A stretch of DNA of 64,000 nucleotides from the NCBI RefSeq assembly GCF_033063295.1, contig NZ_JAWJZH010000001.1, positions 2,046,001 to 2,110,000 of the forward strand, read 5' to 3'. The stretch's first letter is position 1. The number at the start of each line of letters is the position of its first letter. Of the stretch, positions 45,638 through 55,289 are shown in pieces. The stretch is from Nitrosomonas sp. Is35. GTDB lineage: Bacteria > Pseudomonadota > Gammaproteobacteria > Burkholderiales > Nitrosomonadaceae. Below the pieces are notes generated by a model that searched no databases, was not told where the DNA came from, and saw nothing but the letters and a program-made list of their open reading frames with translations. A program made the position numbers and the translations under genes.

Positions 45638-45874
45638 ATGAGGAAAAAATACCGGCCATTGCTGATCCGGATTTTCCTCTTTTTAGTGCTGCATTTTACT
45701 GGAATCGCTTCGCCGGTGTGTCGCTACAGCGATGATTTACTCACTTGTCATTCAATTAATCCGATACTTCAAAAATTACTTTTTATCATAATTATATTGA
45801 TTATCATCTGGTTAGCAATGAAATATCATGTTACCACAGTACAGCATAATGATTTTTACTTATATAGAAATTAG
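45638..45874 (+). CDS. Hypothetical small membrane protein
   Basis: A 78-aa frame with two predicted membrane segments (about 8-25 and 44-62) and two cysteines between them. No ribosome site of note and no recognised family. It may be genuine but this is not certain. Confidence 0.35.
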   Translation: MRKKYRPLLIRIFLFLVLHFTGIASPVCRYSDDLLTCHSINPILQKLLFIIIILIIIWLAMKYHVTTVQHNDFYLYRN

Positions 45875-45953
45875 AAAATATTATTTCTATTTATATAAAA
45901 AAATTGCTATCGTTCGCTTCCATCAATTTTTACTACTGTGTTGAACACTATAA

Positions 45954-46175
45954 ATGACTACCGATTCCGGTTTGGAACACAAAATTGTTGCAAACAATGA
46001 TCCAATCAACAAGGTTCCCGTGGAGGTCGCGCAGGAAATTTTGCGCGCGGTTGCAAGCATCGAATACGGTTCGATTGAAATCATCATCCACGGCAGCAGA
46101 GTAGTTCAAATTGAGTGCCGGGAAAAAATTCGCGTCAACCAAGGCGGACCAAACCGGAAAACGCTAAAACCGTAA
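45954..46175 (+). CDS. YezD family protein (DUF2292)
   Basis: A 73-aa protein with the YezD signature EILRAVASIEYGSIEIIIHGSRVVQIECREKIR. YezD proteins are small, of unknown function, and are often found with sulfate and cysteine genes. Here it lies directly upstream of the porin and sulfate uptake genes, the same setting. It is probably the first gene of the sulfur operon, though a gap of 144 bases could hold a separate promoter. Confidence 0.8.
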   Translation: MTTDSGLEHKIVANNDPINKVPVEVAQEILRAVASIEYGSIEIIIHGSRVVQIECREKIRVNQGGPNRKTLKP

Positions 46176-46319
46176 CTACTTAAATGGGTTAAGTTTTAAG
46201 TTCCACCAATGCAGCAAAGCCAACCTACCCCTTAACAATACCAGCCAAAAAAACTGGCCGGCATAAAACTAAATGAGCAGATCGACGGAATTTCCGGTGA
46301 ACTTACTCAGGAGAATATA

Positions 46320-47999
46320 GTGAAATTTCTTTGGTACATATCGAGAATTATGACATTGAGCGCACTGACTATCAGCGCTACTCAAGCATCTTCCGATCAA
46401 AAAACAACGCTTGATTTTCAAGCAACGCAACAAACAATCCTGCAAGTTGTGCAACAAATGCCGGAAACGGCTAAGCCATCAGCCGTCAAGGCATCGGAAC
46501 AGGGTAAACCATCTGAAGCGGGAAAAGGATTGCCCGCCATCGTGCCGGAGACAAAAACCGCCGAGGCAAAAAAGCCAACCAGCTACCATCAGCGTTCCAA
46601 CAGCTACGCCACCAACCCGGATTCCGATCCGCCGCGCTATGTGCGCCGCTTGAGCGATATCGGTGTTGAGGCATTTAAAGATGTCACCTGGCTGGAAATC
46701 GGTCTGGAATCCCGCATGCGTTACGAGCATCGCCACAACGATATCCGCCGTATTGAAGGTGGAAACGACGATCCTTTTTTCTTGCGCCAACGCGCATGGA
46801 TAGGGATCAAAGAGATTCTGGATCCATTCCGCTTCGCGGTCGAATTTCAAGATTCCCGGGTTTATAACAACCGGTTTGTACGGACCGATCAGGAAAGAAA
46901 CGAGTACGACCTGCTCAACGCATACGGCGAACTGTATTTCAAAAAAGCGCTTGGCGCCGATGACCGGGGTAATGATCGACCGATTCGATTCCGCGTAGGC
47001 CGGATGGCTTATGAAACAACCGACCGGCGTTTTATCGCGCGTAATGAGTGGCGCAATACCACCAATACATTTGAAGGTTTCCGCTTGAATCTGGGTCGTG
47101 AAGCCAATGATTGGGAGCTTGATCTGTTCGGCATGCAGCCGGTGCGGCGTTTGCAAACCAAGTTTGATGAAGCAAATGATAATCTCTGGTTCTTTGGCGG
47201 GATCGGCACTTTACGCAAATGGTCTGACATCGCTACTCTCCAGACTTACTACATGGGGCAGAAGCAAACGGGTGATCCGAATGGTTTCACAGCAACCAAC
47301 CGGCTGGACCGGGAAATTCATATGCCTGGGTTTCGTGTATATGGCAAGGCGAGCGATATTCTCGATTTCGATGTCAGCTATAACCATCAGCTAGGATTCA
47401 GCGGCCCCAATCGCGTGGACGCGCATGGATACACCATCGAAGTAGGAAAAACATTTGACCATGCCTGGAAACCACGGATTGGCCTGTTTTACGGTTATGC
47501 CAGCGGCGACAAGAATCCCAATGACAATGTCGACAACCGCTTTGACCGCTTCTTTGGATTTGCGCGGCCTTGGTCGGCGGATCACTATGTGATTTATGAG
47601 AACTTGAAAGCACCGAAAATTCGCTTTGAATTCAGCCCAACGCAGAAACTAGGATTTGAAGTTGGTTATGGCGCCTATTGGCTGGCCAGCAGCAAGGACC
47701 GCATGTTCGATATTCTCGATGGCAACATCAGTAATACCATCAAGGACCCTGGATTCAATCGCGACCGCACCGGGCAGAGCGGCGATTTCGGTGGCCATGC
47801 CTTCGAAGGACGCATACGCTACCAAGCCACATCGAGAATCAGCACCATATTGGGTTACACCCATTTTACCGCCGGAGAGTTCGTTAAAAACCGTATCGCA
47901 GCGACTTCTTGCGCAACCTTGCACAAGCACCCTTGCACCGATCAACGCTCAGGCAACACGGATTTCTTATATTTTGAAGTGCTTATCAGCCTTTTATAA
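46320..47999 (+). CDS. Alginate_exp-family outer-membrane porin of the sulfur operon
   Basis: A 559-aa protein, GTG start after AGGAG, signal peptide ending TQAS, and a long Ala/Lys/Pro-rich periplasmic linker (about 25-100). The barrel begins [21 protein letters not shown] and shows [41 protein letters not shown] and the end [11 protein letters not shown]. It belongs to the same family as the porin at 20333 but is only distantly similar. Being 32 bases before the sulfate-binding protein gene, it is probably the outer-membrane entry for sulfate or an organosulfur compound; this is inferred from position. Confidence 0.8.
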   Translation: MKFLWYISRIMTLSALTISATQASSDQKTTLDFQATQQTILQVVQQMPETAKPSAVKASEQGKPSEAGKGLPAIVPETKTAEAKKPTSYHQRSNSYATNPDSDPPRYVRRLSDIGVEAFKDVTWLEIGLESRMRYEHRHNDIRRIEGGNDDPFFLRQRAWIGIKEILDPFRFAVEFQDSRVYNNRFVRTDQERNEYDLLNAYGELYFKKALGADDRGNDRPIRFRVGRMAYETTDRRFIARNEWRNTTNTFEGFRLNLGREANDWELDLFGMQPVRRLQTKFDEANDNLWFFGGIGTLRKWSDIATLQTYYMGQKQTGDPNGFTATNRLDREIHMPGFRVYGKASDILDFDVSYNHQLGFSGPNRVDAHGYTIEVGKTFDHAWKPRIGLFYGYASGDKNPNDNVDNRFDRFFGFARPWSADHYVIYENLKAPKIRFEFSPTQKLGFEVGYGAYWLASSKDRMFDILDGNISNTIKDPGFNRDRTGQSGDFGGHAFEGRIRYQATSRISTILGYTHFTAGEFVKNRIAATSCATLHKHPCTDQRSGNTDFLYFEVLISLL

Positions 48000-48031
48000 A
48001 CCCTTTTAAATCATTAGTGGAGAAAATTCTC

Positions 48032-49033
48032 ATGAACATCAGAACATGCCTCGCAGTAAGCTTCTTGACAGCCGGTTTGATTGCCGGCGGTAACGCATTG
48101 GCGGACAAAACCTTGCTCAATGTATCCTACGATCCAACCCGCGAGCTCTATCAAGAATTCAATGCGGCCTTCGCCAAATACTGGCAAGCGAAAAACAACG
48201 AAAAAGTCACGGTCCGGCAATCGCATGGCGGCTCTGGCAAGCAAGCGCGTTCCGTCATTGACGGCCTTGAAGCCGATGTAGTGACACTGGCGTTGGCCAA
48301 CGATATCAACGCTATCTCCGAGAAAGCCAAATTGCTGCCGGAAAATTGGCAATCAAGGCTGGCACTCAACAGCACACCGTACACTTCGACCATCATCTTT
48401 CTGGTGCGCAAGGGAAATCCCAAAGGCATCAAGGATTGGGATGATTTGGCCCGCCCTGGCGTGGCGGTGATTACACCGAACCCGAAAACATCCGGTGGCG
48501 CGCAGTGGAATTATCTGGCGGCATGGCAATACGGCAAGCGCAAGTTCGACGACGAAGGCAAAGTGAAGGAATTCGTCAGCAACATTTATAAAAATGTACC
48601 GGTACTGGATTCCGGCGCGCGTGGATCAACCACCACATTCGTCGAACGCGGTGTCGGCGATGTGTTCATTTCCTGGGAAAACGAAGCCTTTTTGGCGCTG
48701 AAGGAATATGGCGCGGAAAAATTCGAAATTGTCATTCCATCGCTCAGCATTCTAGCCGAACCACCCGTCGCGATCGTCGATAAAGTGGTCGACAAACGCG
48801 GCACGCGCCAAGTCGCGGAAGCTTATCTGGAGTACCTCTATTCCGAAGCAGGCCAGGAAATTGCCGCCAAGCATTTTTACCGCCCTACGCATCCTGGCGT
48901 GGCTGAAAAGTATGCCGCCAAATTCCCCAAAATCGAATTATTCAAAATCGATGAGGCGTTCGGCGGGTGGAAAAATGCACACAAAGCCCACTTCGCCGAT
49001 GGCGGCACATTCGATCAGATTTATCTGAAGTAA
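48032..49033 (+). CDS. sbp: Periplasmic sulfate-binding protein
   Basis: A 333-aa protein with a signal peptide (cleavage after NALA). It matches Sbp/Cys[80 protein letters not shown] and [13 protein letters not shown]. These loops bind the sulfate ion. ATG 48032 is chosen by the GGAG site and signal peptide. Its membrane partners CysTWA are encoded 4.5 kb downstream in the same direction. Confidence 0.93.
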   Translation: MNIRTCLAVSFLTAGLIAGGNALADKTLLNVSYDPTRELYQEFNAAFAKYWQAKNNEKVTVRQSHGGSGKQARSVIDGLEADVVTLALANDINAISEKAKLLPENWQSRLALNSTPYTSTIIFLVRKGNPKGIKDWDDLARPGVAVITPNPKTSGGAQWNYLAAWQYGKRKFDDEGKVKEFVSNIYKNVPVLDSGARGSTTTFVERGVGDVFISWENEAFLALKEYGAEKFEIVIPSLSILAEPPVAIVDKVVDKRGTRQVAEAYLEYLYSEAGQEIAAKHFYRPTHPGVAEKYAAKFPKIELFKIDEAFGGWKNAHKAHFADGGTFDQIYLK

Positions 49034-49081
49034 TGACAACATAGCGCGCTGCGGCGCGCTAACAAACAAAGAGGATTCAAC

Positions 49082-49426
49082 ATGACCGTTCTTATCGTGG
49101 GTGGAGATTACGTGGCATCGTTCAAGCAGCTGATTGCCACGCAACACAATGCACGCATCGAGCATTGGAGCGGCCGCGCAAAAGGCTTTAATAAGCGGCA
49201 GCTTCCACATGAAACACAATTGATCATCGTTATTTGCGACTTCATTAATCATAACTTTGCCAATTCGATCAAAGAGCAAGCGAATCGCAATGGTATTCCG
49301 CTTGTTTATTGCCATCGTTCTGTTAATGAATTGAAACGCAAATTAAAGGATATCTACCCAACCGATAAGGACAGTTGTTGTAACAGTTTTGGTGAAAAAA
49401 GAAATCCAACACACAGATATCACTAA
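49082..49426 (+). CDS. DUF2325 domain protein
   Basis: A 114-aa protein that begins MTVLIVGGDYVASFKQLI and has RIEHWSGRAKGFNKRQLPHETQLIIVICDFINHNFANSIKEQANRNGIPLVYCHRSVNEL, the DUF2325 fold (Rossmann-like, unknown function, often in sulfur or redox operons). It has a CC pair near its end (DSCCNSF). It lies between the sulfate-binding protein and the EAL gene; AGAGGA precedes the start. Confidence 0.75.
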   Translation: MTVLIVGGDYVASFKQLIATQHNARIEHWSGRAKGFNKRQLPHETQLIIVICDFINHNFANSIKEQANRNGIPLVYCHRSVNELKRKLKDIYPTDKDSCCNSFGEKRNPTHRYH

Positions 49427-49526
49427 CCAGTTCAATTGCAGCCTATAGAAACATCTCAAGTCTGTAACAGAACCATTGTTTTCTCTGTCTATGCTTAGCA
49501 GCATTCATTTCCATGAAGATAATTCC

Positions 49527-49787
49527 ATGAATACAGCAGCACAAAAAACTTTTACAGCCTTCGAGGAATTTGAGCTTATCCATTCCGCCACCGGCTCTGC
49601 ATTAAAACGCCCTGACAACGGCTGGATCAGCGGATATTTTCATCAATACGCGGTGCGAATTAAGCTACTCTCCACGATCGAAACAACCGCGTTGCCGCTC
49701 GTTTCAGAATTACTATATACTCATCTTGCTGATAAAGATGGTTGTTGTAACAGCCTGCTTGAAAAAAGAAATATCTTAAGCACGTAA
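49527..49787 (+). pseudogene. Chimeric ORF: start of the EAL gene joined to the end of the DUF2325 gene
   Basis: An 86-codon frame. Its first ~45 residues (AAQKTFTAFEEFELIHSATGSALKR...GWISGYFHQY) match the start of the EAL-like protein at 49846, and its last ~25 (HLADKDGCCNSLLEKRN) match the end of the DUF2325 protein (PTDKDSCCNSFGEKRN). The upstream sequences also match. It is what remains of a tandem duplication with an internal deletion. It could still be translated, but a function is doubtful. Confidence 0.75.
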
Positions 49788-49845
49788 TAAAACAACCGGC
49801 TTTCTCTGTCTGCGCATTGCAGTTCATTTCTATGGAGATAATTCC

Positions 49846-50676
49846 ATGAATTCATCAGCACAAAAAACATTTACCGCTCTCGAAGAATTTGAGCTCATCA
49901 ATTCCGCCACCGACTACGCTTTAAAACGCGCCGACAACGGCTGGATCAGCGGATATTTTTATCAATGCGAATTAACCAGCGTTTTTCAACCCATTTTTAG
50001 CATCGATTTGGGCAAAACCATCGCACATGCCGCGTATGTGCGCTCCAAGTCCAACGAAGAAATTGCACTCTGGCCATGGCAAGTGTTCGCTATGGCGTCA
50101 AAAGACGATCAATTGATCGAATTGGATCGCTTATGCCGGGCGATTCATGCACTGAATTATTATTTCAATCATATATCCCGGTCGGACAATTTGTTTGTCG
50201 AAGTTCACCCGCGTCTGCTGGAGAGCGTCAAGGACGATCACGGCCGCGCATTTGAGAATTTTCTCGATCTGATCGGCGTGAAAACCTCGCGCGTCGTCAT
50301 CGAAATTCCGGCTATCGTCAACCGCAACTGGAAATTGCTGCAGCATGTCATCGGTAATTACCGCTCGCGCGGTTACCGGATTGCCGCCAACTATTCCGGC
50401 AGCAGCAGCGATTGGATGGCGGAACTGGGCAGTTTGTATCCGGATGTGGTGCGAATCGCGGCCAGCGATCTGATGCGCCATGAAACCATTTCCGGACTGG
50501 CGGATACCGTCCATAGCTTCGGCGCAAGTTTGCTGGTACGGGACATCGAAACAGTGGAACAGTTAACGGCCGCTAAACGCACCGAAGCCGATTATCTGCA
50601 AGGCAATCTGCTCGGCAAACCGGCATCCGTGATCAAAACATCCGAGCTGACGGCTGCTTCAAGACCGGATAATTAA
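49846..50676 (+). CDS. Degenerate EAL-domain protein
   Basis: A 276-aa cytosolic protein, start after GGAG. Residues ~45-270 have the EAL fold: VFQPIFSIDLGKTIAHAAYVRSK takes the place of the usual QPIxxL...GxEALxR, and LFVEVHPRLLE, VVIEIPAIVNRN and GYRIAANYSG replace the NxS, ExTE and DDFG motifs. The EAL triplet and the metal-binding residues are missing, so it should not hydrolyse cyclic di-GMP and is more likely a binding or scaffold protein. It lies just before the encapsulin gene, and the pair may be functionally linked. Confidence 0.75.
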   Translation: MNSSAQKTFTALEEFELINSATDYALKRADNGWISGYFYQCELTSVFQPIFSIDLGKTIAHAAYVRSKSNEEIALWPWQVFAMASKDDQLIELDRLCRAIHALNYYFNHISRSDNLFVEVHPRLLESVKDDHGRAFENFLDLIGVKTSRVVIEIPAIVNRNWKLLQHVIGNYRSRGYRIAANYSGSSSDWMAELGSLYPDVVRIAASDLMRHETISGLADTVHSFGASLLVRDIETVEQLTAAKRTEADYLQGNLLGKPASVIKTSELTAASRPDN

Positions 50677-50776
50677 AACAAAAGGAGAACATCCATACGT
50701 CATCTTTTCAACTCGTTTCACAAGCCTGAAGCAGTACACGTTGCAACATTATTGACTTAATCCAAGGAGAATCACA

Positions 50777-51694
50777 ATGACCGATATTCATCAAGGAAAC
50801 ACCGCATTAGGTGACGTAGCCGCCCGCACGCTTGCCAATGCCACAAAAACTGTCCCGATGATGGGAACCATCACGCCGCGCTGGCTAACCCACTTATTGC
50901 ATTGGGTGCCGGTCGAGGCGGGTATTTATCGCGTGAACAAAGTGAAAGACCCCGATCAGGTGGAAGTCGATTGCTCTGCCAAGGATGAACGCGAATTACC
51001 CGCGACATTCGTGGATTATGAAGAATGGGGACGGGAATATGTGTTGAGTGCGGTCAATACCGTGCTGGACGTACATACCCGCGTTTCCGATCTGTACAGC
51101 AGCCCGCACAATCAAATCCGCGAACAGTTACGTTTAACCATTGAAACAGCCAAAGAACGCCAGGAAAGCGAGCTGATCAATAACAAAGAATATGGGTTGC
51201 TCAATAATGCGGCCAAATCGATGCGGGTGAAAACACGCACAGGCGCACCCACACCGGATGATTTGGATGAACTGATTGCGCGCGTGTGGAAAGAACCTGC
51301 TTTCTTTTTAGCGCACCCGCAAGCGATCGCCGCGTTTGGCCGTGAATGTACCCGCCGCGGCGTCCCGCCTCCAACCGTAACGCTGTTTGGTTCACAATTC
51401 CTGACTTGGCGCGGCATTCCATTGATTCCGAGCAACAAGTTCAATATCACCGGTGGTAAAACCAGTATCATCCTGCTGCGCACGGGTGAAAGCCGCCAAG
51501 GCGTGGTTGGACTCTATCAACCGGATTTACCGGGCCAGCAAGGCATGGGATTGTCGGTGCGCTTCATGGGCATCAATCACAAGGCGATCGCTTCTTATCT
51601 GGTTTCTCTCTATTGCTCGCTGGCAGTATTGACCGAGGATGCGCTCGGCGTACTCGAAAATGTCGAAGTGGGTAAATATCATGAGTACAAGTAA
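50777..51694 (+). CDS. Family 2A encapsulin shell protein (SrpI-like)
   Basis: A 305-aa protein, start after AAGGAG. I recognise it as a family 2A (SrpI-type) encapsulin, an HK97-fold capsid-like protein that forms 24-nm T=1 cages: AARTLANATKTVPMMGTITPRWLTHLL, RELPATFVDYEEWGREYVL (E-loop region), FGRECTRRGVPPPTVTLFGSQFLTWRG, and GMGLSVRFMGINHKAIASYLVSLYCSLAV. It lacks the cNMP-binding insert of family 2B. The next gene, which overlaps it by 14 bases, is a cysteine desulfurase with a long N-terminal extension: the known cargo of this family. Known homologs act in sulfur starvation or sulfur storage. Confidence 0.88.
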   Translation: MTDIHQGNTALGDVAARTLANATKTVPMMGTITPRWLTHLLHWVPVEAGIYRVNKVKDPDQVEVDCSAKDERELPATFVDYEEWGREYVLSAVNTVLDVHTRVSDLYSSPHNQIREQLRLTIETAKERQESELINNKEYGLLNNAAKSMRVKTRTGAPTPDDLDELIARVWKEPAFFLAHPQAIAAFGRECTRRGVPPPTVTLFGSQFLTWRGIPLIPSNKFNITGGKTSIILLRTGESRQGVVGLYQPDLPGQQGMGLSVRFMGINHKAIASYLVSLYCSLAVLTEDALGVLENVEVGKYHEYK

Positions 51695-53528
51695 TCTCGA
51701 TCATCCCACAGGCGAAAGCTTGGATGCGGCATCCAGCTATCTGCCGGATGTCGAGTTACTGACCCGCATGGCCAACGAAATGTTTTCCGCTTTGCCCAAT
51801 GCAACGCCTGCCGCAGGCGTACCGTCCTCTGCGGCAGGCACATCCGCGGCCGCATCACCGTCTGCGCTGGAAATTCCCGCATTCCCCGCGGATCATCCGC
51901 GTGCGGGGAGTTCTGTGTACGCTTCAGCCATTCCATTACCATTCGAGGATGAACTCAACACTTTGCTTTCATCGGCAAAAGAGAGTTATTCCGCTGTGCC
52001 CGGCCTAACGCAAACGGCTGGCGCTCCCTCTGCGGAAGCGCTCACGGCTGCACCGCTGCCAGCGCCGGAAATTTCCGCAGTGAGCGTGGATCATTTCAAT
52101 CTGGCCACTTCCCCTATTCCATCGGTCATCCCGCTACCGTTTGAAGAAGAATTACGCACGCTCTTCACACCAGCGCAGAAAGCTACGCTTGCACATACCA
52201 CCATCCCGGCCAATCCAAGCCAGGCATCGTCATTCTATTTTCTCGACAGCATCGCATCACCAGCGACGGGCACGCCGCTACCGTCCTATGCGGCCGCGCA
52301 TCCGCCGTTCGATGTGAATGCCATCCGCCGCGATTTTCCGATACTGAAAGAACTAGTGCATGGCCGTCCGCTGGTTTGGCTGGACAATGCCGCGACGACA
52401 CAGAAACCGCAATCAGTCATCGACCGCCTCAGCTACTTTTATCAACACGAAAACTCCAACATCCATCGCGCCGCGCATGAATTGGCGGCACGCGCGACCG
52501 ATGCCTACGAAGATGCGCGCAAGAAAGTCCGTCATTTCCTGAATGCGTCATCCGTCGATGAGATTGTCTTTGTCCGCGGCACCACCGAAGGTATCAATCT
52601 CGTCGCACAAAGCTGGGGGCGACAACATATCAATGAAGGCGACGAAATCGTCATCTCCTGGCTGGAGCATCACGCCAATATCGTGCCGTGGCAGCAGCTG
52701 TGTACCGAGAAAGGCGCCAAATTGCGCGTTGCGCCCGTGGATGATCACGGCCAGATATTGCTGGATGAGTATCAAAAACTGCTGAACTCACGCACCAAGC
52801 TGGTGGCATTCTCGCAAGTCTCGAATGCGCTGGGTACGATCACACCGGCGCAGCAAATGATCGCGATGGCACACCGCGTTGGCGCGCGCGTGCTGTTGGA
52901 CGGCGCGCAATCGGTTTCACACATGCGCGTCGATGTGCAGCAGCTCGATTGCGACTGGTTCGTTTTTTCCGGTCATAAGGTATTCGCTCCAACCGGGATC
53001 GGCGCACTGTTCGGCAAATTAGAATTGCTCAATTCCATGCCGCCTTGGCAGGGTGGGGGCAATATGATTCAGGATGTCACCTTTGAAAAAACCATTTATC
53101 ATGCGGCACCCGCCCGTTTTGAAGCCGGTACCGGCAATATCGCCGATGCCGTCGGATTGGGCGCAGCGATCGATTACGTTCAGCGCATCGGTCTTGAAAA
53201 CATCAGCCGCTATGAACATCAGCTGCTGGTTTATGCGACACGCGGCCTCAGTACGATTCCGGGTTTGCGCCTGATCGGCACTGCCGCGGAAAAAGCGGGC
53301 GTGCTATCTTTTGTGCTGAAGGGATTCAGTTCCGAAGAAGTCGGCGCAGCGTTAAACCGCGAAGGTATCGCCGTGCGTTCCGGCCATCACTGCGCACAGC
53401 CGATTTTGCGCCGCTTTGGCCTGGAAACCACGGTTCGTCCGTCATTGGCGCTGTACAATACCTGTGCGGATATCGATTTTCTGGTCGCCGCACTGCGCCG
53501 TATCCAAAGCGGACGCACGAGCTTTTGA
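51681..53528 (+). CDS. Encapsulin cargo cysteine desulfurase (SufS-like) with disordered N-terminal domain
   Basis: A 615-aa PLP enzyme that takes sulfur from cysteine, making alanine and a persulfide. The first ~209 residues are Ala/Pro/Ser-rich with three related blocks: LPDVELLTRMANEMFSALP (21-39), LPFEDELNTLLSSA (86-99) and LPFEEELRTLFTPA (152-165), spaced 65-66 residues apart, followed by FYFLDSI (185-191). The SufS-like enzyme starts near 210 (FDVNAIRRDFPIL), with PLP Lys433 in SGHKVFAP and catalytic Cys571 in VRSGHHCAQP. In family 2A encapsulins this N-terminal domain directs loading into the shell. ATG 51681 overlaps the shell gene end, which would fix the ratio of the two. Confidence 0.9.
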   Translation: MSTSNLDHPTGESLDAASSYLPDVELLTRMANEMFSALPNATPAAGVPSSAAGTSAAASPSALEIPAFPADHPRAGSSVYASAIPLPFEDELNTLLSSAKESYSAVPGLTQTAGAPSAEALTAAPLPAPEISAVSVDHFNLATSPIPSVIPLPFEEELRTLFTPAQKATLAHTTIPANPSQASSFYFLDSIASPATGTPLPSYAAAHPPFDVNAIRRDFPILKELVHGRPLVWLDNAATTQKPQSVIDRLSYFYQHENSNIHRAAHELAARATDAYEDARKKVRHFLNASSVDEIVFVRGTTEGINLVAQSWGRQHINEGDEIVISWLEHHANIVPWQQLCTEKGAKLRVAPVDDHGQILLDEYQKLLNSRTKLVAFSQVSNALGTITPAQQMIAMAHRVGARVLLDGAQSVSHMRVDVQQLDCDWFVFSGHKVFAPTGIGALFGKLELLNSMPPWQGGGNMIQDVTFEKTIYHAAPARFEAGTGNIADAVGLGAAIDYVQRIGLENISRYEHQLLVYATRGLSTIPGLRLIGTAAEKAGVLSFVLKGFSSEEVGAALNREGIAVRSGHHCAQPILRRFGLETTVRPSLALYNTCADIDFLVAALRRIQSGRTSF

Positions 53529-53565
53529 TGATGGATTAATCTAAATCAACACAAGGAATTCTTAA

Positions 53566-54399
53566 TTGAGCAGTTTCAAGCAATACAGTATTTTGCCAGG
53601 TTTCAATCTGGCATTGGGATTCACACTGTTGTATCTCAGTCTGATCGTTTTGATTCCGTTGTCGGCCGCGTTCATTCGTACCGCCGAATTGACGTGGCCG
53701 GAATTCTGGTCGATTGTTACCACCCCGCGCGTGCTGGCTTCTTACCGGTTGACATTCGGCGCATCGTTCGCGGCCGCCACTGTCAATGCCTTTTTCGGTT
53801 TGTTGGTCGCGTGGGTGCTGGTGCGTTATCATTTTCCCGGCAAGAAAATAGTTGATGCCTTGGTGGATCTCCCCTTCGCCCTGCCGACTGCGGTAGCGGG
53901 TATCGCACTGACAGCGCTGTATGCCGGCAATGGTTGGATCGGACAGTTTCTTGAGCCGCTCGGCATCAAAGTGGCTTTCACGCCACTGGGGATTTTCGTA
54001 GCGTTGACTTTTATCGGTCTGCCGTTTGTAGTACGCACCGTGCAGCCGGTGCTCGAAGATATCGAAACCGAGCTGGAGGAAGCGGCTGCAACGCTCGGCG
54101 CCAACCGCTGGCAAACCTTTACGCGGGTGATTTTCCCGGCACTCTATCCCGCCTTAATGACCGGTTTTGCGCTGGCTTTTGCACGCGCAATCGGCGAGTA
54201 CGGCTCGGTGATTTTTATCGCCGGGAATATGCCAATGATTTCCGAAATCACACCGCTGCTGATTATCACCAAATTGGAACAGTATGACTATGCCGGGGCC
54301 ACGGCCTTGTCGGTCGTGATGCTGGTGATTTCTTTCACGCTGTTATTGATTATTAACTTATTGCAATGGTGGAGCCGACGCCGCAGCATGCAAGCTTGA
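53566..54399 (+). CDS. cysT: Sulfate ABC transporter permease CysT
   Basis: A 277-aa inner-membrane permease with six helices. The family motif [51 protein letters not shown], the EAA loop that contacts CysA, is near residues 170-220. It starts with TTG after AAGGA; no ATG or GTG near it fits better. With CysW it forms the membrane channel for sulfate or thiosulfate. Confidence 0.92.
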   Translation: MSSFKQYSILPGFNLALGFTLLYLSLIVLIPLSAAFIRTAELTWPEFWSIVTTPRVLASYRLTFGASFAAATVNAFFGLLVAWVLVRYHFPGKKIVDALVDLPFALPTAVAGIALTALYAGNGWIGQFLEPLGIKVAFTPLGIFVALTFIGLPFVVRTVQPVLEDIETELEEAAATLGANRWQTFTRVIFPALYPALMTGFALAFARAIGEYGSVIFIAGNMPMISEITPLLIITKLEQYDYAGATALSVVMLVISFTLLLIINLLQWWSRRRSMQA

Positions 54400-54407
54400 G
54401 AACCATA

Positions 54408-55289
54408 ATGACTACAACGATTACATTCCCCTTAACTGGTAAAACCTTCCGGCAGCGCGCCACACAGGAGCCTGCTTGGGTGCGCCGCTCCTTGATCGGC
54501 TTGGCGCTGGTATTTCTAACCCTCTTTTTGTTTGTGCCGCTGATTTCGGTCTTCTACGAAGCTTTGAAAAAGGGCGTGGAAGTTTACGTCGCGGCGATCA
54601 CCGATCCCGATGCGGTTTCCGCCATCAAACTGACGCTGCTGGTAGCAGCCATTGCAGTGCCTTTGAATCTGATATTCGGTATCGCGGCGGCCTGGTCCAT
54701 CGCCAAGTTTGAATTTCGCGGCAAGAATCTGCTGATCACGTTGATCGATCTGCCTTTCTCAGTCTCGCCGGTGGTTTCCGGGTTGATTTACGTGCTCGTG
54801 TTTGGCTTGCAGGGATGGCTGGGGCCGTGGCTGGCGGAGCACGATCTGAAAATTATCTTTGCCGTTCCCGGTATCGTGTTAGCCACCGTGTTTGTAACGG
54901 TACCGTTCATCGCACGCGAATTGATTCCACTGATGCAAGCACAGGGCACCGAGGAAGAGGAAGCGGCCGTTGTGCTGGGCGCCAGCGGCTGGCAGACTTT
55001 CTATCATGTGACGCTGCCGAATATCAAATGGGGTTTGCTGTACGGCGCTATTCTGTGTAACGCCCGGGCGATGGGTGAATTTGGCGCGGTATCGGTGGTA
55101 TCCGGCCATATTCGCGGCAGCACCAATACCATGCCGCTGCACGTCGAAATTCTCTATAACGAATATAACTTCGCCGCTGCGTTCGCGGTCGCTTCGCTGC
55201 TCGCCTTGCTGGCGCTGGTAACGCTGGTGCTAAAAACACTGGTTGAATTTCGTAATAAACAACACCAAAAACAACGAGGTCTCGAATGA
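54408..55289 (+). CDS. cysW: Sulfate ABC transporter permease CysW
   Basis: A 293-aa six-helix permease. The EAA loop reads [55 protein letters not shown] 54408, nine bases after the cysT stop, is chosen over the ORF start at 54366 that overlaps cysT. It overlaps cysA by ATGA. It pairs with CysT. Confidence 0.92.
   Translation: MTTTITFPLTGKTFRQRATQEPAWVRRSLIGLALVFLTLFLFVPLISVFYEALKKGVEVYVAAITDPDAVSAIKLTLLVAAIAVPLNLIFGIAAAWSIAKFEFRGKNLLITLIDLPFSVSPVVSGLIYVLVFGLQGWLGPWLAEHDLKIIFAVPGIVLATVFVTVPFIARELIPLMQAQGTEEEEAAVVLGASGWQTFYHVTLPNIKWGLLYGAILCNARAMGEFGAVSVVSGHIRGSTNTMPLHVEILYNEYNFAAAFAVASLLALLALVTLVLKTLVEFRNKQHQKQRGLE

Noticed and set aside
50777..51694. Phage capsid protein
   Set aside because: The HK97-like fold is shared with encapsulins, but no other phage structural genes are near, and the cysteine desulfurase cargo gene overlaps it, which fits a family 2A encapsulin.
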